Shown piece after piece: positions 24,700 to 32,418 of a DNA stretch of 64,000 nucleotides. The first letter of the stretch is position 1. Each line of letters opens with the position of its first letter. Where the stretch lies: the NCBI GenBank assembly GCA_963716245.1, contig OY970300.1:2232001-2296000 (forward strand), given 5' to 3'. This DNA is from VRUE01 sp963716245 (GTDB taxonomy: Bacteria; Actinomycetota; Thermoleophilia; Solirubrobacterales; 70-9). Under the pieces are notes generated by a model. The model was not told the origin of the DNA and did no database searches. It saw nothing but the letters and a program-made list of their open reading frames with translations. A program made the translations under genes and the position numbers.

Positions 24700-25647
24700 G
24701 TGGCCCTCCCCCTCTCCCCGCCGATCAAGCCGCAGCTGGCGCTGACGCGCAAGGCGCTGCCGCTGGGAGAAGAGTGGGCCTACGAGGAGAAGCTGGACGG
24801 CTTCAGGGCGATCGTGTTCGTCGACGGTGACGACGCCTACATCCAGTCCCGCGGCGGCAAACCGCTCGCCCGCTACTTCCCCGAGCTGAGCTTCGGCGCC
24901 GGTCGCTACGTGCTCGACGGCGAGCTGGTGATCCGCGACGCGCAGGGCAACGTCGAGTTCGACGCGCTGCAGAGCCGCCTCCACCCCGCCGAGTCGCGGA
25001 TCAACCTCCTCGCCAGCGAGATCCCCGCCGAATACCTCGCCTTCGACCTCCTGGCGGAGGGGGACGAGTCGCTGCTCGAGGTGCCCCTGCGCGAGCGCCG
25101 GGCCCGGCTGGAGGATCTGGCCGCGCGAGCCGGCGCGGCGCTGACGCCGCTCAGCACCGACACCGCCGACGCGGAGAGGTGGCTGCGCACCACCGAGGGC
25201 ACGATGGCCAAGCAGCTCGACGCCCCCTACGAGCCGGGCAAACGGCGCGGCATGGTCAAGGTGAAGCGCGAGCGGACGATCGACTGCGTGGTGCTCGGCT
25301 GGCGGCCCGGCAAAGAGGAGGGAACGGTGGGCTCGCTGATCCTCGGCCTCTACGACGGCGGCGGGCTGCGCCCGGTCGGGCACATCTCCGGCTTCAGCAC
25401 CCAGATGAAACGCGACCTGCGGGATCTGCTGGCGCCGCTGGAGACCGGCGAGAAGGGCACCGCCGAGCCGAGCCGCTGGGCCGGCGACCGCGACCTGGAG
25501 TGGGTGGCGCTGCGGCCCGAGCTGGTGATCGAGGTGGGGTACGACCACGCGGCGAGCGGACGGATCCGGCACGGGGCGCGTTTCCATCGGTTTCGGGACG
25601 ACAAGGCGCCCGAGGAGTGCGTCTTCTCTGATCTGGACGAAGGGTAG
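24700..25647 (+). CDS. ligC: ATP-dependent DNA ligase (LigC-like)
   Basis: The 315-residue protein is a compact ATP-dependent DNA ligase with only the adenylation and OB domains, like mycobacterial LigC. The nucleotidyl lysine is K31 in motif I EEKLDGFRA. Motif III is RYVLDGELVI, motif IV is EYLAFDLL and motif V is GMVKVKRERTID. LigC seals nicks in backup excision or end-joining repair. The GTG at 24700 gives the family-like start ALPLSPPIKPQLA; a GTG at 24667 is also in frame. It follows the importer operon and converges on the radical SAM gene. Confidence 0.9.
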   Translation: MALPLSPPIKPQLALTRKALPLGEEWAYEEKLDGFRAIVFVDGDDAYIQSRGGKPLARYFPELSFGAGRYVLDGELVIRDAQGNVEFDALQSRLHPAESRINLLASEIPAEYLAFDLLAEGDESLLEVPLRERRARLEDLAARAGAALTPLSTDTADAERWLRTTEGTMAKQLDAPYEPGKRRGMVKVKRERTIDCVVLGWRPGKEEGTVGSLILGLYDGGGLRPVGHISGFSTQMKRDLRDLLAPLETGEKGTAEPSRWAGDRDLEWVALRPELVIEVGYDHAASGRIRHGARFHRFRDDKAPEECVFSDLDEG

Positions 25648-25651
25648 GCGG

Positions 25652-27757
25652 CTAAAACAGCGAGCCCTGGCCGGCGGGTCCTGTCGCGGCGGCATCCCCC
25701 ATGTGCTCGGACGCTTCGCGTCCTCCGCTATGGGGGACCCCCGCCACCACGCCACCCGCCGGAGATTTCGCTCTTCCAGCTCGCCTGCGAGCCGCGCCGG
25801 AGCGGCCCCAACCACGGACGACCTTCGTTACCTGCCCTCTCTCTTTCGTCGGGAGGTATGCGCGGCCACCCGCGTAGAGCTGCTCGTAGCGCGGGATCAG
25901 GTCAGGGCGTTTGGATTCGAGCCAGGCGAAGAAGACGTCGCGGACCTCGTCGCGGAGGTGGAGGGCGACGCCGCCCAGGAAGGTCGCGCCCGCCTCGCGA
26001 GCCCGGTCGACTATCGGCTGGACCTGCTCGGGGCTGTCGTTGACGCCTGGCATCAGGGGCGCGATCAGGACGCCCGAGTCGATGCCGCGACGGCGCAGCT
26101 CCTCCACCGCATCCAGCCGCGCGCTGGGGCTCGGCGTATGCGGCTCGGTCGCCCGCCAGACCTTCTCGTCGAGGGTCGGCACCGAGAGGTTGACCGAGAT
26201 CGGCAGGCGCTCGGCCATCCGCTCGTAGATCTCGACGTCGCGCAGCAGCAGCGGCGACTTGGTCAGCACCGAGACCGGCGTGTCGGCCGCCTCGAGCGCC
26301 TCGAGGATCTCGGGCATCATCCGGTAGCGGCTCTCGACCCACTGGTAGGGGTCGGTGTTGGTCCCCAGCGCGACCAGCTCACGCTTCCAGCTCGGCCGCG
26401 CCAGCTCCACCCGCAGCAGCTCCGGCACGTTCACCTTGACGACGATCTCCCGCTCGAAGTCCCGCCCGGCGTTCAGATCGAGATAGGTATGGGTCCGCCG
26501 AGCGAAGCAGTTGTGGCTCACGACCCCGTTGGCGATGAAGTCGCCGGTCCCCGTCGTGATGTCGAACATGCGCATGCGGCGGCCAAGCGGCTCGATCGAG
26601 ACGATTCCGATCCTGGCATCGGACTTGAGGGCGATGCCATCGATCGAGCGCTTGCGACTGATCGCGGGATCGACGCGCTGCAGCAGGCGGAGCTGTTGAC
26701 GCAGTCCGCCTAAGAGGCGGACATTTCGGACGCCCCCTGGTGTGGGCCTCTCGATGCGATGCCGAAATCCAAGCCGCTGCAACGCGGCGGAAGTCCGGGC
26801 AATGATCTCACTGTCCTTGTTGGAGATCCGCAGGACATCGCCGCGGCATCCCTCGGCGTCGAAGATTCCGGCGAGGAAGCCTCGGATCCACTCATCGCTC
26901 GACGAGTCGGGCCAGCGAATCAATGCCCGAATGCGATCGACATTGTCGCGAGAAGAGGTCCGAATCGCCGTGATAGGCCGGCGCCGCTCGTCTCCGTCGA
27001 AGAATTGAAACTCGTCGGTCCGAATCCCGACCTCCCCGAGATAGCTTCCCGCCCTGTCGAGCGCCTCCGCGTCTGTGAGGGCAAGCCTGAAACGGTGGAC
27101 TTCGTAGTTCGTCCTGCCGGGGCGATCGTAAGCATAGGAGCCGACGTGGCCGTCGCCGCGTATGAGCCCGCATAGGTACCCACGTCGATACTCGGCGGAC
27201 TTCGCCGCACCCTCGCCGAGGTCGCCGACGCCCATCAGCTTGTTGTTCGGAGTTAGATGGGGGCGACGACGCCTGCCCTGTTCGTCGCCGGTCACGTACT
27301 TCCATCCGCGGTCCGTGAGGAAGCGATGATCGCCGCTCGCAATCAGCTCCGTCCCGTCTTCGAGCTCTATTCGATAGGCCTCCTTGCGCGTCGTCCAATG
27401 TGCAAGGACACGCGTCGGCTCATAGCGACGGTACGTGCCATGTCGCCGAGTCCCATAGATCTCATCGCCAACCTGAATCTCCGCAAGGCGCCTGGTCCGC
27501 CCGTCGGCCATCAAGATCCTCGTGTCGCCGGACATGCAGTAGGCGCAGGCATGACTGCACCCTCTATATGGATTGATGGTCCAGTTGAACCCGTAGCGGC
27601 CTCCCGGCACCCGGTTCAGGGCCGAGCGGGCACGGACCTCGTGGAAGTTGATCCCCATCGCCTCCGGCGCGTCGAAGGTGCGGAGCACCGATTCCTCGGC
27701 GAGGCCGAACAGCCGACTGGCGTCCTCCTTCTCGACTCGCTGCTCGTCCCAACGCAT
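25652..27757 (-). CDS. Rv2578c-type radical SAM protein interrupted by an intein
   Basis: The host protein is an SplB-like radical SAM enzyme of the Rv2578c group (NRVPGG, then TINPYRGCSHACAY). The cluster motif CX3CX2C is split: an intein lies just before its third cysteine, which is the +1 residue (SHN then CFARRTHTYLDLNAG). After splicing the host is about 358 residues, with later motifs ALGTNTDPYQWVESRYR and PISVNLSVPTLD. The reaction is unknown. The ATG at 27757 matches the family start MRWDEQR; a GTG at 27775 is an alternative. A consensus SOS box precedes the ATG by one base. The last 37 residues are encoded by a family-1 palindrome. Confidence 0.92.
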   Translation of the reverse strand: MRWDEQRVEKEDASRLFGLAEESVLRTFDAPEAMGINFHEVRARSALNRVPGGRYGFNWTINPYRGCSHACAYCMSGDTRILMADGRTRRLAEIQVGDEIYGTRRHGTYRRYEPTRVLAHWTTRKEAYRIELEDGTELIASGDHRFLTDRGWKYVTGDEQGRRRRPHLTPNNKLMGVGDLGEGAAKSAEYRRGYLCGLIRGDGHVGSYAYDRPGRTNYEVHRFRLALTDAEALDRAGSYLGEVGIRTDEFQFFDGDERRRPITAIRTSSRDNVDRIRALIRWPDSSSDEWIRGFLAGIFDAEGCRGDVLRISNKDSEIIARTSAALQRLGFRHRIERPTPGGVRNVRLLGGLRQQLRLLQRVDPAISRKRSIDGIALKSDARIGIVSIEPLGRRMRMFDITTGTGDFIANGVVSHNCFARRTHTYLDLNAGRDFEREIVVKVNVPELLRVELARPSWKRELVALGTNTDPYQWVESRYRMMPEILEALEAADTPVSVLTKSPLLLRDVEIYERMAERLPISVNLSVPTLDEKVWRATEPHTPSPSARLDAVEELRRRGIDSGVLIAPLMPGVNDSPEQVQPIVDRAREAGATFLGGVALHLRDEVRDVFFAWLESKRPDLIPRYEQLYAGGRAYLPTKERGQVTKVVRGWGRSGAARRRAGRAKSPAGGVVAGVPHSGGREASEHMGDAAATGPAGQGSLF
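25671..25762. repeat. Palindromic element, family 1, copy at the end of the radical SAM gene
   Basis: This copy aligns with the dnaX element over its full length: CCCTGGCC, GGGTCCTG, CCCCCATGTGCTCGG, CTTCGCGTC and ATGGGGGACCCCC are shared. The tip here is GGACGCTTCGCGTCC, three bases shorter on each side of the loop than in dnaX, so both pairing and reading frame are kept. On the minus strand it encodes AGVPHSGGREASEHMGD and then GPAGQGSLF, close to the dnaX segment. It forms the C-terminal tail of the protein. Confidence 0.85.
26510..27538 (-). mobile_element. Intein with LAGLIDADG homing endonuclease domain
   Basis: The 343-residue intein begins with Cys (CMSGDTRILMADGR, block A) and ends FIANGVVSHN before Cys+1 (blocks F and G). 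Block B is ELIASGDHRFLT. Two LAGLIDADG-like motifs are visible, YLCGLIRGDGHVG and FLAGIFDAEGC, each with the acidic catalytic residue (D and E), so the homing nuclease may be active. The first residue, terminal His-Asn and Cys+1 needed for splicing are all present. By eye this segment is less GC-biased than the flanking host gene, consistent with later arrival. Confidence 0.95.
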
Positions 27758-27758
27758 C

Positions 27759-27772
27759 CGAACACATGTTCG
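27759..27772. promoter_or_regulatory. Consensus LexA/SOS box
   Basis: CGAACACATGTTCG fits the Gram-positive/actinobacterial LexA consensus CGAAC-N4-GTTCG exactly. It ends one base before the ATG of the radical SAM gene on the minus strand, so LexA bound here would block transcription or initiation. I recall the mycobacterial homologue Rv2578c being listed among LexA-controlled genes, which agrees. Confidence 0.85.
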
Positions 27773-27804
27773 CACACGGGACCGACTGGCCCACTGATGC
27801 TTTC

Positions 27805-27822
27805 TACGGGCTATAGCCCGTA
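27805..27822. promoter_or_regulatory. Perfect 18-bp palindrome
   Basis: TACGGGCTATAGCCCGTA is a perfect palindrome about 33 bp upstream of the SOS box, between ytoQ (ending at 27830) and the radical SAM start. The T-run lies on the wrong side for a terminator on the minus strand. It may be an operator or a structural end of the upstream transcript. Confidence 0.4.
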
Positions 27823-27829
27823 AAAACGA

Positions 27830-28309
27830 TCACTCGACGGGCCGCAACTCGCCGCGGATCACGTAGCGCAGCACCGCGACGACCTGCTCCGGGGTGCGCG
27901 CCGTGGCCTGGGCGGCGCGGTCGACCTCCTTGAGGGCGTGGTCGAGGTCCGTGTCGTGCAGGGTGACGATCGGCTTGCCGAGGGCGGCGGCGTAGCCGGC
28001 GTCGAAGGCGGCGTTCCACTGGCGGTATTTGTCGCCGAAGCGGACGACGACGACGTCGGCGTCGCGGATCAGCGTCTGGGTGCGGACGGCATTGACGCCG
28101 GCGCCCATGTGATCGCGCCAGAACGCCTCGCCCTCCTCGCCGAGGGTGCCGACCCCGGCGTCGTCGGAGGCGGCGTGGTCGGTCACCGGCGCCGTCAGCT
28201 CGACCGGCAGGCCCGCCTCGCGCACGCCGCTCTCGATCCGATCGCGCCAGTCCGAGTGAATCTCCCCCGCGAGATACACAAGCCAGGTACGGGCAGGAGG
28301 GCCAGGCAC
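27830..28309 (-). CDS. ytoQ: YtoQ family protein
   Basis: The product matches the YtoQ family almost throughout: VYLAGEIHSDWRDRI near the start, APVTDHAASDDAGVGTLG, RTQTLIRDADVVVVRFGDKY and QWNAAFDAGYAAALGKPI. The fold is like nucleoside 2-deoxyribosyltransferases, and the exact reaction is not known. It lies just after the dCTP deaminase gene, which fits a role in nucleotide metabolism. The start is uncertain because a family-2 palindrome covers the 5' end: GTG at 28309 lies inside the element and GTG at 28279 starts directly at VYLAGEIHSDW. Confidence 0.85.
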   Translation of the reverse strand: MPGPPARTWLVYLAGEIHSDWRDRIESGVREAGLPVELTAPVTDHAASDDAGVGTLGEEGEAFWRDHMGAGVNAVRTQTLIRDADVVVVRFGDKYRQWNAAFDAGYAAALGKPIVTLHDTDLDHALKEVDRAAQATARTPEQVVAVLRYVIRGELRPVE

Positions 28310-28371
28310 CCCTCCCAAAACACTCAAGAGCGGCTCCCGCCGCTCGTTTTGGGAGGGGTGCCTGGCCCTCC
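28296..28371. repeat. Nested palindrome, family 2, copy at the dcd-ytoQ junction
   Basis: The outer arms 28296-28321 and 28346-28371 are perfect 26-bp complements containing CCAGGCACCCCTCCC. Inside are ACTCAA (28322-28327) and an inner hairpin GAGCGGC-TCCC-GCCGCTC (28328-28345). The plan matches 4342-4418. The element provides the last residues and the stop codon of the deaminase gene (TGA complementary to TCA in ACTCAA) and one possible ytoQ start codon. Confidence 0.85.
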
Positions 28372-29523
28372 CCCCACTCCCTGCTTTTGGAAATGCTTGC
28401 TCAGCATCGTCACCTGGCCCTGGTAGTTGGACCCGAGGTCGTCGCCGTAGAGGCGCTCGGCGGGCGCGCTGGTCCACTCCAGCGCCAGCTTGCAGACCGG
28501 CTGGCGGTGCTCGACCATGAACGAGACGTCGCGCGCCCGCACCTCGAGCGCGGCGCGGCTGCCGTGGCGGCCGCCGGCGGGGTCGTAGCCGAAGCCGGGG
28601 TCGAAGAAGCCGGCGTAGTGGGTGCGCAGCTCGCCGGCCGTCGGGTCGTAGGCCATCATCTCCGCGGCCACCTGCGGTGGGATGCAGACGCCCTCGGCGG
28701 ACAGCAGCAGGTAGAAGATCTCGGGCTCGAGCACGATCCGCCCACCGGTCTCGGGGAAGACCGGGTCCCAGTAGTCGGTCCAGCGGTAGGCGCGGATCCG
28801 CGAGAGGTCGATCGGCAGGCTGTTCTTCTTCGCCCGGTAGCCGACGATGCGGTCGGTGGGACCGGACAGGTCGACGCTGAGGAAGAGGCCCTCGGCCAGC
28901 GCCAGCTCCGACTCCCGCAGGGCGTGGGAGTCGAGGTAGAGCAGCGGGAACTCGGATTGCAGGCCGCGGATCTCGTCGTCGCTCAGCCGCACGTCACCGC
29001 GCGCCAGGCGCAGCTGGTTCAGCGAGAGGCCGGTCTTCACCTGGATCGCGAAGGAGCGCGGCACGACCTCCAGGTACAGCTGCCCGCGGTAGCCGGGGCG
29101 GATCTCGTCGAAGCGGTGGTGGCGGTCGGTGAGCACCCGGGTGAAGACGTCGAGGCGGCCGGTCGAGCTCTTCGGGTTCGCCTTCGCACGGACGTCCTCG
29201 GGCAGCGCCAGCTCCTCGATCAGGGGGACGAGGTAAGGGCGGTCGCGCTCCAGCACCGCGCCGTCGCGCAGGTCGACCTTCTGGAAGGCGAGCCCCTCGA
29301 TCTTCTCCTCCACGGTCGACTCGACGTCGGGCAGGAAGCTGCAGCGCAGCGCCCAGGCGAAATCGCCCAGCCGCAGGTCGATGCTCGCCGGCTGCACGGC
29401 CTCGGGCCGGATCCGGTAGTCGCCCGAGCTGACCCACTCGGACTCGATCGCCTCGCTCAGCGCCTGCGACGGCAGCACCCCGCGCTCCGTGGCGCTCGCC
29501 ACCTCGCTCGCCTCCGCGCTCAT
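28324..29523 (-). CDS. dcd: Two-domain 2'-deoxycytidine 5'-triphosphate deaminase
   Basis: The 399-residue protein is a fused, two-domain member of the dCTP deaminase/dUTPase family, about twice the usual length of Dcd. The first domain has the active-site segment KANPKSSTGRLDVFTRVLTD and FDEIRPGYRGQLYLEVVPRS. The second has GRIVLEPEIFYLLLSAE and THYAGFFDPGFGYDPAGG. It converts dCTP to dUTP as a source of dTTP. The final 16 residues (GGPGTPPKTSGGSRS) come from the family-2 palindrome and have no family counterpart that I know. Its ATG overlaps the stop of the TetR gene before it. Confidence 0.9.
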   Translation of the reverse strand: MSAEASEVASATERGVLPSQALSEAIESEWVSSGDYRIRPEAVQPASIDLRLGDFAWALRCSFLPDVESTVEEKIEGLAFQKVDLRDGAVLERDRPYLVPLIEELALPEDVRAKANPKSSTGRLDVFTRVLTDRHHRFDEIRPGYRGQLYLEVVPRSFAIQVKTGLSLNQLRLARGDVRLSDDEIRGLQSEFPLLYLDSHALRESELALAEGLFLSVDLSGPTDRIVGYRAKKNSLPIDLSRIRAYRWTDYWDPVFPETGGRIVLEPEIFYLLLSAEGVCIPPQVAAEMMAYDPTAGELRTHYAGFFDPGFGYDPAGGRHGSRAALEVRARDVSFMVEHRQPVCKLALEWTSAPAERLYGDDLGSNYQGQVTMLSKHFQKQGVGGGPGTPPKTSGGSRS

Positions 29524-30158
29524 CGGGCGGAGATTATGCGCCGCGCCTGCGCCGTGCCGAGGTAGGGCGTCAGCGCGAACTCGGCGAGGTCCGGGAAGAA
29601 CCGCTCCAGGTCGGCCGCCTCGCCGGCCAGCAGCCAGCGGCCCAGCAGCGAGCCGATCCCGCCCACGACGGCCTCGGCTATGCCGTCGGCGGAGGCGCCG
29701 ACTCCGACCGGCGGAGGCGCCCCGTCGCTCAGGTACGGGACGAAGCTCTGCACCGCCTCCCTGAACCTCCCGTACACCTCGGGGCCGGCACGCAGGCCCT
29801 CGACGAGCAGCAGATTGGCCCGCGCCGGCTCGTCCGAGAGGAAGGCGAGCGTGGCGGAGAGCGCCGCCATGACCCCCTCGGCCCAGCCTTCCTCACCCTC
29901 GCAGGCGGCTACGACCTCCGCCCGGAGCCGCTCGACGGAGTCGTCGTAGGCGGCGAGGAAGCAGGCGTCCTTGGTGGGGAAGTGCCTGTAGAAGTCGCTC
30001 TTGGAGACGCGCGCCTGCGCGGTTATGAGCGAGACCGTCGTCTTGTCGTAGCCGTGCTCGTGCAGCGACCCGGCGATCGAGGCGAGCAGGCGCTCGAGCT
30101 GGTTCTGGGCAACGTACTCCCGTGAAAGGCCGTGCCGGCCGCGTGGCAACGATTTCAT
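29520..30158 (-). CDS. TetR family transcriptional regulator
   Basis: The 212-residue protein has the TetR N-terminal helix-turn-helix: ASIAGSLHEHGYDKTTVSLITAQARVSKSDFYRHFPTKDACFLAAYDDS (residues about 26-75, with the FYRHF helix). The rest is an all-helical ligand domain. It is translationally coupled to the downstream dCTP deaminase gene (ATGA), so it may control deoxynucleotide metabolism, though the ligand is unknown. A second TetR gene lies 24 bp upstream on the same strand. Confidence 0.92.
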   Translation of the reverse strand: MKSLPRGRHGLSREYVAQNQLERLLASIAGSLHEHGYDKTTVSLITAQARVSKSDFYRHFPTKDACFLAAYDDSVERLRAEVVAACEGEEGWAEGVMAALSATLAFLSDEPARANLLLVEGLRAGPEVYGRFREAVQSFVPYLSDGAPPPVGVGASADGIAEAVVGGIGSLLGRWLLAGEAADLERFFPDLAEFALTPYLGTAQARRIISAR

Positions 30159-30182
30159 CGGCGGCCGTAAGTGTGCCAGCGC

Positions 30183-30812
30183 TCAGCGTCGCCTGCCCCC
30201 ACCCTTGACGAGACCGACCCCCAGATAGGGCGCGGTCACGAACTCGCACAGCTCCGGAAGGAGGTCCATCGCGTGCTCGGCCTCGCCGAGGCGAAGCTGC
30301 CGATGGAGGATCCAGACGACGCCTCCGACCAGCGACTCCGCGGTCGTCTCGGGGAGGCGATCGTCGTCGGGCAGCGCCCCCTGGGCGAGCTCGACGAAGC
30401 CCTGGACCGCCTCCTCGTGGCGCCTGGTCGTGGCGGCTGTGGCGGACAGCGCCTCGATCAGGGCGAGCCGTGCCATGTCGGGCTCCTCGTCGATGTAGCC
30501 GAGCAGCGCGGCGAGGCCGGCCTCGACTCCGTCCTGCCAGTCCCCCTCGGCCCCCTCGCATGCCTCCTCGATGCGTCGCCTCATCTCGGCGACTGTGGCG
30601 TCGAAAGCGGCGAGGAAGACCTCCTCCTTGCCGGTGAAGTTGTCGTAGAGCGTTTTCCGCGCCACCGCGGCGTGCCTGACGAGGTCCGAGATCTTCGTCG
30701 CCTCGTAGCCCTGGTCGGCCGTCAGCTCGGCAAGCGCTTTCATGATGCGGACCCGCTTGTGGAGGGCGATGAAGTCCCGCGACAGGGTGGGACGGGACGA
30801 GCGGGCAGGCAT
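30183..30812 (-). CDS. TetR family transcriptional regulator
   Basis: The 209-residue product has the TetR DNA-binding domain (MKALAELTADQGYEATKISDLVRHAAVARKTLYDNFTGKEEVFLAAFDA, residues about 24-72) and a helical effector domain ending in a basic RRR. It shares its C-terminal pattern, LLPELCEFVTAPYLG, with the next TetR protein (FFPDLAEFALTPYLG), so the two are paralogues. It is divergent from a third TetR gene; the 105-bp gap between them probably holds operators for one or both. Confidence 0.92.
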   Translation of the reverse strand: MPARSSRPTLSRDFIALHKRVRIMKALAELTADQGYEATKISDLVRHAAVARKTLYDNFTGKEEVFLAAFDATVAEMRRRIEEACEGAEGDWQDGVEAGLAALLGYIDEEPDMARLALIEALSATAATTRRHEEAVQGFVELAQGALPDDDRLPETTAESLVGGVVWILHRQLRLGEAEHAMDLLPELCEFVTAPYLGVGLVKGGGRRR

Positions 30813-30917
30813 CGGCCAAGAATACCTTCAGGGGCCGCCATCGCGACGCAGGCCGGAGACTTATGCAGTACCATGTTGAGTCCTGTACAATTTTTGAGTA
30901 GAAACGTATAGGTTCTT
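30813..30917. promoter_or_regulatory. Shared promoter region between divergent TetR genes
   Basis: The 105-bp gap is clearly AT-richer than its neighbours. TTGAGT occurs twice 16 bp apart (about 30869 and 30893), GTAC occurs twice around the first, and TATAGGT lies just before the plus-strand ATG at 30918. These are candidate operator and -10 elements; none can be assigned to a protein. Confidence 0.4.
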
Positions 30918-31673
30918 ATGTCGCCGAATCGGATCCTCCTCAGCCAAGCGAAGCTGGCCAGCGCGGTCGGGGATCAGTGGTCGGAAGCCGAATTGAGCGA
31001 GGCCGTCGCCCTCCTCACCAAGGCGGAGGGGCGCTTCCCCGCCGGGGTGAGGACGCTCTCCTCCGACCTCGTCAGGGCGATCCAGCGCGAGCGCCTGCTG
31101 GCCGCGATGCTCGAGACCGTCAACGAGCTCGGCTACCGCGCGCTCACCGTGCAGGACGTGCTCGCCCGCGCGGGCGTCTCGCGCCCGACGTTCTACGAAC
31201 AGTTCCGGGACAAGGAGGACTGCTTCCTCGCCGCCTTCGACGCCTCCGCCGGCCGCCTGCGCGAGCAGGTCGGTGCGGCGGCCGACGGGGCGGAGGGCGA
31301 CTGGCGCGACCGGCTCCGCGCGGCGCTGACCGCTCTGGTCCGGTTCATCGCCGAGGAGCCGAGCGCGGCGCGGTCGGTGATCGTCGAGGCGCGTGCATCG
31401 ACGCCGGCCGGGCTGCGCCGACGCGACGAGCTGCTCGACGGCTTCGCCGAGTGCCTCGACGCGGAGGCGAGGAAGGACGTGGTCGATCCACCTTCGGCGA
31501 TCGCCGCCGTCGGGGTCGTCGGCGGGATCGACTCGGTCCTCTACGCCCGCCTGCAGAAGGGCGACGATGCCGATTTCGAGGCGCTGCTGCCCTCGCTGAT
31601 GTACTTCGCGGTCCTGCCCTACGGCGGCCACGAGGCGGCTGCCGAGGAGCTGGGCGGCGCGGCGCTAGCCTGA
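30918..31673 (+). CDS. TetR family transcriptional regulator
   Basis: The 251-residue protein carries an extra N-terminal segment of about 50 residues before the TetR domain. The helix-turn-helix is LAAMLETVNELGYRALTVQDVLARAGVSRPTFYEQFRDKEDCFLAAFDA, residues about 58-107. The effector domain ends MYFAVLPYGG, similar to the other TetR genes here. The ATG at 30918 follows an AT-rich promoter; its stop overlaps the convergent MerR gene by nine bases. Its targets are unknown. Confidence 0.92.
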   Translation: MSPNRILLSQAKLASAVGDQWSEAELSEAVALLTKAEGRFPAGVRTLSSDLVRAIQRERLLAAMLETVNELGYRALTVQDVLARAGVSRPTFYEQFRDKEDCFLAAFDASAGRLREQVGAAADGAEGDWRDRLRAALTALVRFIAEEPSAARSVIVEARASTPAGLRRRDELLDGFAECLDAEARKDVVDPPSAIAAVGVVGGIDSVLYARLQKGDDADFEALLPSLMYFAVLPYGGHEAAAEELGGAALA

Positions 31674-32417
31674 CTCGTCGCGGGCGGCAAGCCTCAGGGT
31701 CAGCTCGCTCTGCCTCTCGATCGCTTCGCCCATCGCGATCTGGAAGGTCGCCATCAGAGCGCCGGCGGCTAGCGGGCGCATCCGTTCCAGCGCCTCGCTC
31801 ATCCGCGGCCAGTCCCGCTCCGGGCGGCCGGCCCGGTCGAACGGCTCCCAGATCTCCCTGACGAAGAGCTCGACGAACGCCCGCGCCACCCCGTCGGCGT
31901 GCTTGCGCAGTTTCTCGGCGGTGGCGATCGTGCCCTCGGGGCCGATCCCCAGCTTCGCCAGCTCGCCCGCGGCACGCACTAGCTGCGGGCTGATCACCTC
32001 GATCCGGCCGTCGGGCTGGGTGCGGATGACGCCGAGCGCTTCGACCTGCTCGATCAGGCTCTGGTCGACTTCCCCGCCCCAGATCGTCGCCAGCTCCTCG
32101 ACCTCGAAGATCTCCGGCGCCTCGTCTTCGAACGGCGCGCGCAGCGCGCGCGTGAAGTCGAAGATCGCCGAGGCGGACCCGTCGCCGCTGTCCAGCACGC
32201 GCCGGATCGCCTCGAGGTTGAGGCCGTCCGCCTGCATCTCGCGGGTCAACTCGATCCGCGCCACGTGCTCCTCGTTGTAGTAGCCGGTCCGGCCGCGGAC
32301 GATCGGCGGCGGCAGCAGTCCCCTCGTCTGATGCGCGCGGATGTTGCGCACGGTCATCCCGGTGCGCTCGGCAAGCTCGCGGATCGTCATCTCGCCCTCG
32401 GTGGGCTCGCTGCTCAT
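31665..32417 (-). CDS. MerR family transcriptional regulator
   Basis: The 250-residue protein has a MerR winged helix at its N terminus: MTIRELAERTGMTVRNIRAHQTRGLLPPP, then the wing and second helix pair RGRTGYYNEEHVARIELTREMQADG (residues about 10-65). The remaining 180 residues are helical and do not match metal or drug-binding MerR tails that I recognise. It lies two bases after the end of the frameshifted SDR gene, whose stop overlaps a good Shine-Dalgarno (GAGGTGAG), so the two were one operon. Confidence 0.9.
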   Translation of the reverse strand: MSSEPTEGEMTIRELAERTGMTVRNIRAHQTRGLLPPPIVRGRTGYYNEEHVARIELTREMQADGLNLEAIRRVLDSGDGSASAIFDFTRALRAPFEDEAPEIFEVEELATIWGGEVDQSLIEQVEALGVIRTQPDGRIEVISPQLVRAAGELAKLGIGPEGTIATAEKLRKHADGVARAFVELFVREIWEPFDRAGRPERDWPRMSEALERMRPLAAGALMATFQIAMGEAIERQSELTLRLAARDESG

Positions 32418-32418
32418 C

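Noticed and set aside
27805..27822. 18-bp palindrome as an intrinsic terminator of ytoQ
   Set aside because: On the minus strand the T-run precedes the stem instead of following it.
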